7,691 bases of DNA from Cyclobacteriaceae bacterium (GTDB lineage: Bacteria > Bacteroidota > Bacteroidia > Cytophagales > Cyclobacteriaceae), in the NCBI GenBank assembly GCA_013140395.1, contig JABFSY010000469.1:1-7691 (forward strand), in the 5' to 3' direction. Positions 6,437 to 7,691 of this stretch are shown here, piece by piece. The notes below the pieces were generated by a model, which ran no database searches, was not told the origin of the DNA, and worked only from the letters and a program-made list of their open reading frames with translations. Each line of letters opens with the position of its first letter. Within the stretch, counting starts at the first letter, position 1. A program made the translations under genes and the position numbers.

Positions 6437-7576
6437 TTATACCACAGTAAATAACATCCAGCCATAATTGAAGCGTGCGCTCTCCGGTACCATCATAAGC
6501 AATGTGTCACCTGCCTTCAATTTTCCTGAATGAAACAATTCATCCAACATCAGGTAAGCCGATCCGGCACCCACGTTACCCACCTTGGAGAGATTGACGA
6601 ACCATTTGGACGCTGGAATTCCCAAACCAATTCGGGTCAGCTCTTTATCGATGCGCGGGCCAAAATACTGGGATGACAAGTGAGGTAAAAAATAAGTGAT
6701 TGAGTTGATATCGAAGTTTCTTTTCTCTACCACGCGTGTCAACAATTCGCCTCCCTTCTTCACAATAAACTCACCGAGTAGCTTTGTATCTTGTTTCACG
6801 GCAAATACCGACTCGGTAGTCCACCTGGCTTGCTCCAAATCGCTCCAGCCAATAAACTCACCCCTTTCGTTTTTGATACCACCCGAATACATACAAGCAG
6901 GAAGTTCGTGTGCATAAGACTGCTGTTCGATCCATTCGATTCGCAGCGAGAGACCATTGGGATTAGGTGTGGATTGCAGCAACGCAGCACCCGCTCCATC
7001 GGAAAGCATAAAGCGAAGAAAATCCTTTTCAAAAGCAATCATGCCATCGCCTTCGAGCTGGGCAACCTTTGCCGCCTCTTCTTTAAAATACTTGGCCAAC
7101 ATCCAAATGGAGAATCGTTCAGAGCCTGTACACACGGCATTGTTAGCTTCACCCGAAAGCACGGCCAAATAGCCAAACTTCAACGCTTGAATACCGGCAC
7201 TGCATGCGCCACTAGATGCATTGATCTCCATCGAGTGGCCACCCAACGCTCCATGCACCATCGCGGTATGAGCAGGCAGAATCTGATCGGGCGAACTGGT
7301 GCCACACGACAGCACCTCCACATCTTTTAGTCCAAATTCGGCATCAAAGAGTTTCTCAATGGCCAACTTAGTAAGCTCCGCGTTAGTGTGCGTAGCGTTA
7401 CCATTTTTATCCAGCGCATAATAACGAGTCTTAATTTGATTATTGCGAAGGATCAATGGCTTGGCCTTGGAAGAGACACCATTAATAAATCCAAGAATTC
7501 CCTCAATCTCATCATTGCTTACAGGCTGATTGGGCAAAAAAGATGACAGCCTATTGATGTACACATTTCTACTCAT
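6437..7576 (-). CDS. darB: DarB-like 3-oxoacyl-ACP synthase III (dialkylresorcinol ketosynthase)
   Basis: A 379-residue ketosynthase III. The N-terminus, VYINRLSSFLPNQPVSNDE (5-23), and the segment LRNNQIKTRYYALDKNGN (43-60) resemble DarB of flexirubin and dialkylresorcinol clusters. The catalytic triad is visible: Cys125 in SSGACSAGIQAL, His299 in FLPHLSSQYF and Asn334 in KVGNVGAGSA. DarB enzymes condense a beta-ketoacyl thioester with a second acyl thioester to give a 2,5-dialkylcyclohexane-1,3-dione, which DarA then aromatises to a dialkylresorcinol. A housekeeping FabH is usually near 320-330 residues, so the length also favours DarB. I chose the ATG at 7576-7574 because the only upstream in-frame alternative is TTG at 7600, and the extra eight residues are not family-like. 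The small conserved gene follows 34 bases downstream. The KS III call is very firm; darB specifically is likely from motifs and gene order. Confidence 0.85.
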   Translation of the reverse strand: MSRNVYINRLSSFLPNQPVSNDEIEGILGFINGVSSKAKPLILRNNQIKTRYYALDKNGNATHTNAELTKLAIEKLFDAEFGLKDVEVLSCGTSSPDQILPAHTAMVHGALGGHSMEINASSGACSAGIQALKFGYLAVLSGEANNAVCTGSERFSIWMLAKYFKEEAAKVAQLEGDGMIAFEKDFLRFMLSDGAGAALLQSTPNPNGLSLRIEWIEQQSYAHELPACMYSGGIKNERGEFIGWSDLEQARWTTESVFAVKQDTKLLGEFIVKKGGELLTRVVEKRNFDINSITYFLPHLSSQYFGPRIDKELTRIGLGIPASKWFVNLSKVGNVGAGSAYLMLDELFHSGKLKAGDTLLMMVPESARFNYGWMLFTVV

Positions 7577-7592
7577 TACACACTGGGTTTCA

Positions 7593-7691
7593 TTAAGCAA
7601 TATTATGAATTTGGATCAAAATCCATAGCCCTTGAATTAAATATCGCTCCTCCCGCGGGAAGCTAACAGGTGTCTGTTTTACAAGAAAAAA
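7593..7691 (-). CDS. Possible 3' end of an upstream gene (darA candidate), partial and uncertain
   Basis: On the minus strand one frame is open from the right edge to a TAA at 7595-7593, giving 32 residues. The segment PREERYLIQGL (12-22) loosely recalls the basic, aromatic tail that I remember from DarA-type proteins. The stop would lie 16 bases before the DarB-like ATG, a normal operon spacing, and darA is often next to darB. Against this, 32 open codons can occur by chance (roughly one in five per frame by simple codon odds), and the hydrophobic ending WILIQIHNIA is not clearly family-like. The stretch could equally be an untranslated leader of the operon. Confidence 0.25.
   Translation of the reverse strand, partial: FFLVKQTPVSFPREERYLIQGLWILIQIHNIA

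Noticed and set aside
6791..7330. Plus-strand open frame of 179 codons
   Set aside because: It is antisense to the DarB-like gene, whose catalytic Cys, His and Asn are all present. The plus-strand product has no family features.
7577..7600. TTG-initiated extension of the DarB-like gene
   Set aside because: The eight added residues are not family-like, and an ATG at the expected family start is available.
7651..7660. Perfect GC-rich palindrome TCCCGCGGGA upstream of the DarB-like gene
   Set aside because: Only 10 bases, with no T-run after it in the direction of transcription and no second copy seen. A lone short palindrome is weak evidence for an operator or terminator.

Overview
The window looks like the core of a dialkylresorcinol/flexirubin-type pigment cluster from a member of the Bacteroidota. 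The evidence is a DarB-like ketosynthase III, a BtrH-like protein, an ABC-2 exporter, an acyl carrier protein and a KS/chain-length-factor pair, in an order I recall from flexirubin clusters of Flavobacterium and Cytophaga relatives. The moderate GC content, the scarcity of Shine-Dalgarno sites and one TTG start fit Bacteroidota; Cytophagales or a neighbouring order is my guess, from protein character only. No taxonomic marker is present.

Layout: every supported gene is on the minus strand, so transcription runs from right to left. At the right edge (7593-7691) is an open frame that could be the tail of an upstream gene, possibly darA; this is weak. It is followed by a DarB-like ketosynthase (7576-6437), a small unnamed conserved protein (6402-5986), a BtrH-like cysteine-fold protein (5989-4982), an ABC ATPase (4981-4232), an ABC-2 permease (4235-2967), an acyl carrier protein (2956-2693), a complete FabF-type ketosynthase (2696-1488) and a degenerate ketosynthase partner (1482-415). 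After a 40-base gap comes the start of a YdcF/SanA-like (DUF218) membrane-anchored protein that leaves the window at the left edge (374-1). The genes are tightly coupled, with three 4-base start/stop overlaps, one zero-base junction and other gaps of 5-40 bases. No intergenic stretch exceeds 100 bases, and I see no terminator or clear promoter.

Working model: the ACP carries a growing chain extended by the FabF-like/CLF-like heterodimer. DarB condenses two acyl units into the ring precursor of a dialkylresorcinol. The BtrH-like protein, with its small partner, may transfer an ACP-bound aryl polyene acyl group onto the resorcinol to form the flexirubin ester. The ABC-2 transporter would move the product or a precursor towards the outer membrane. 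The first two roles follow from family knowledge. The BtrH and transporter roles are inference, and together with the small partner protein they are the least described part of the window.
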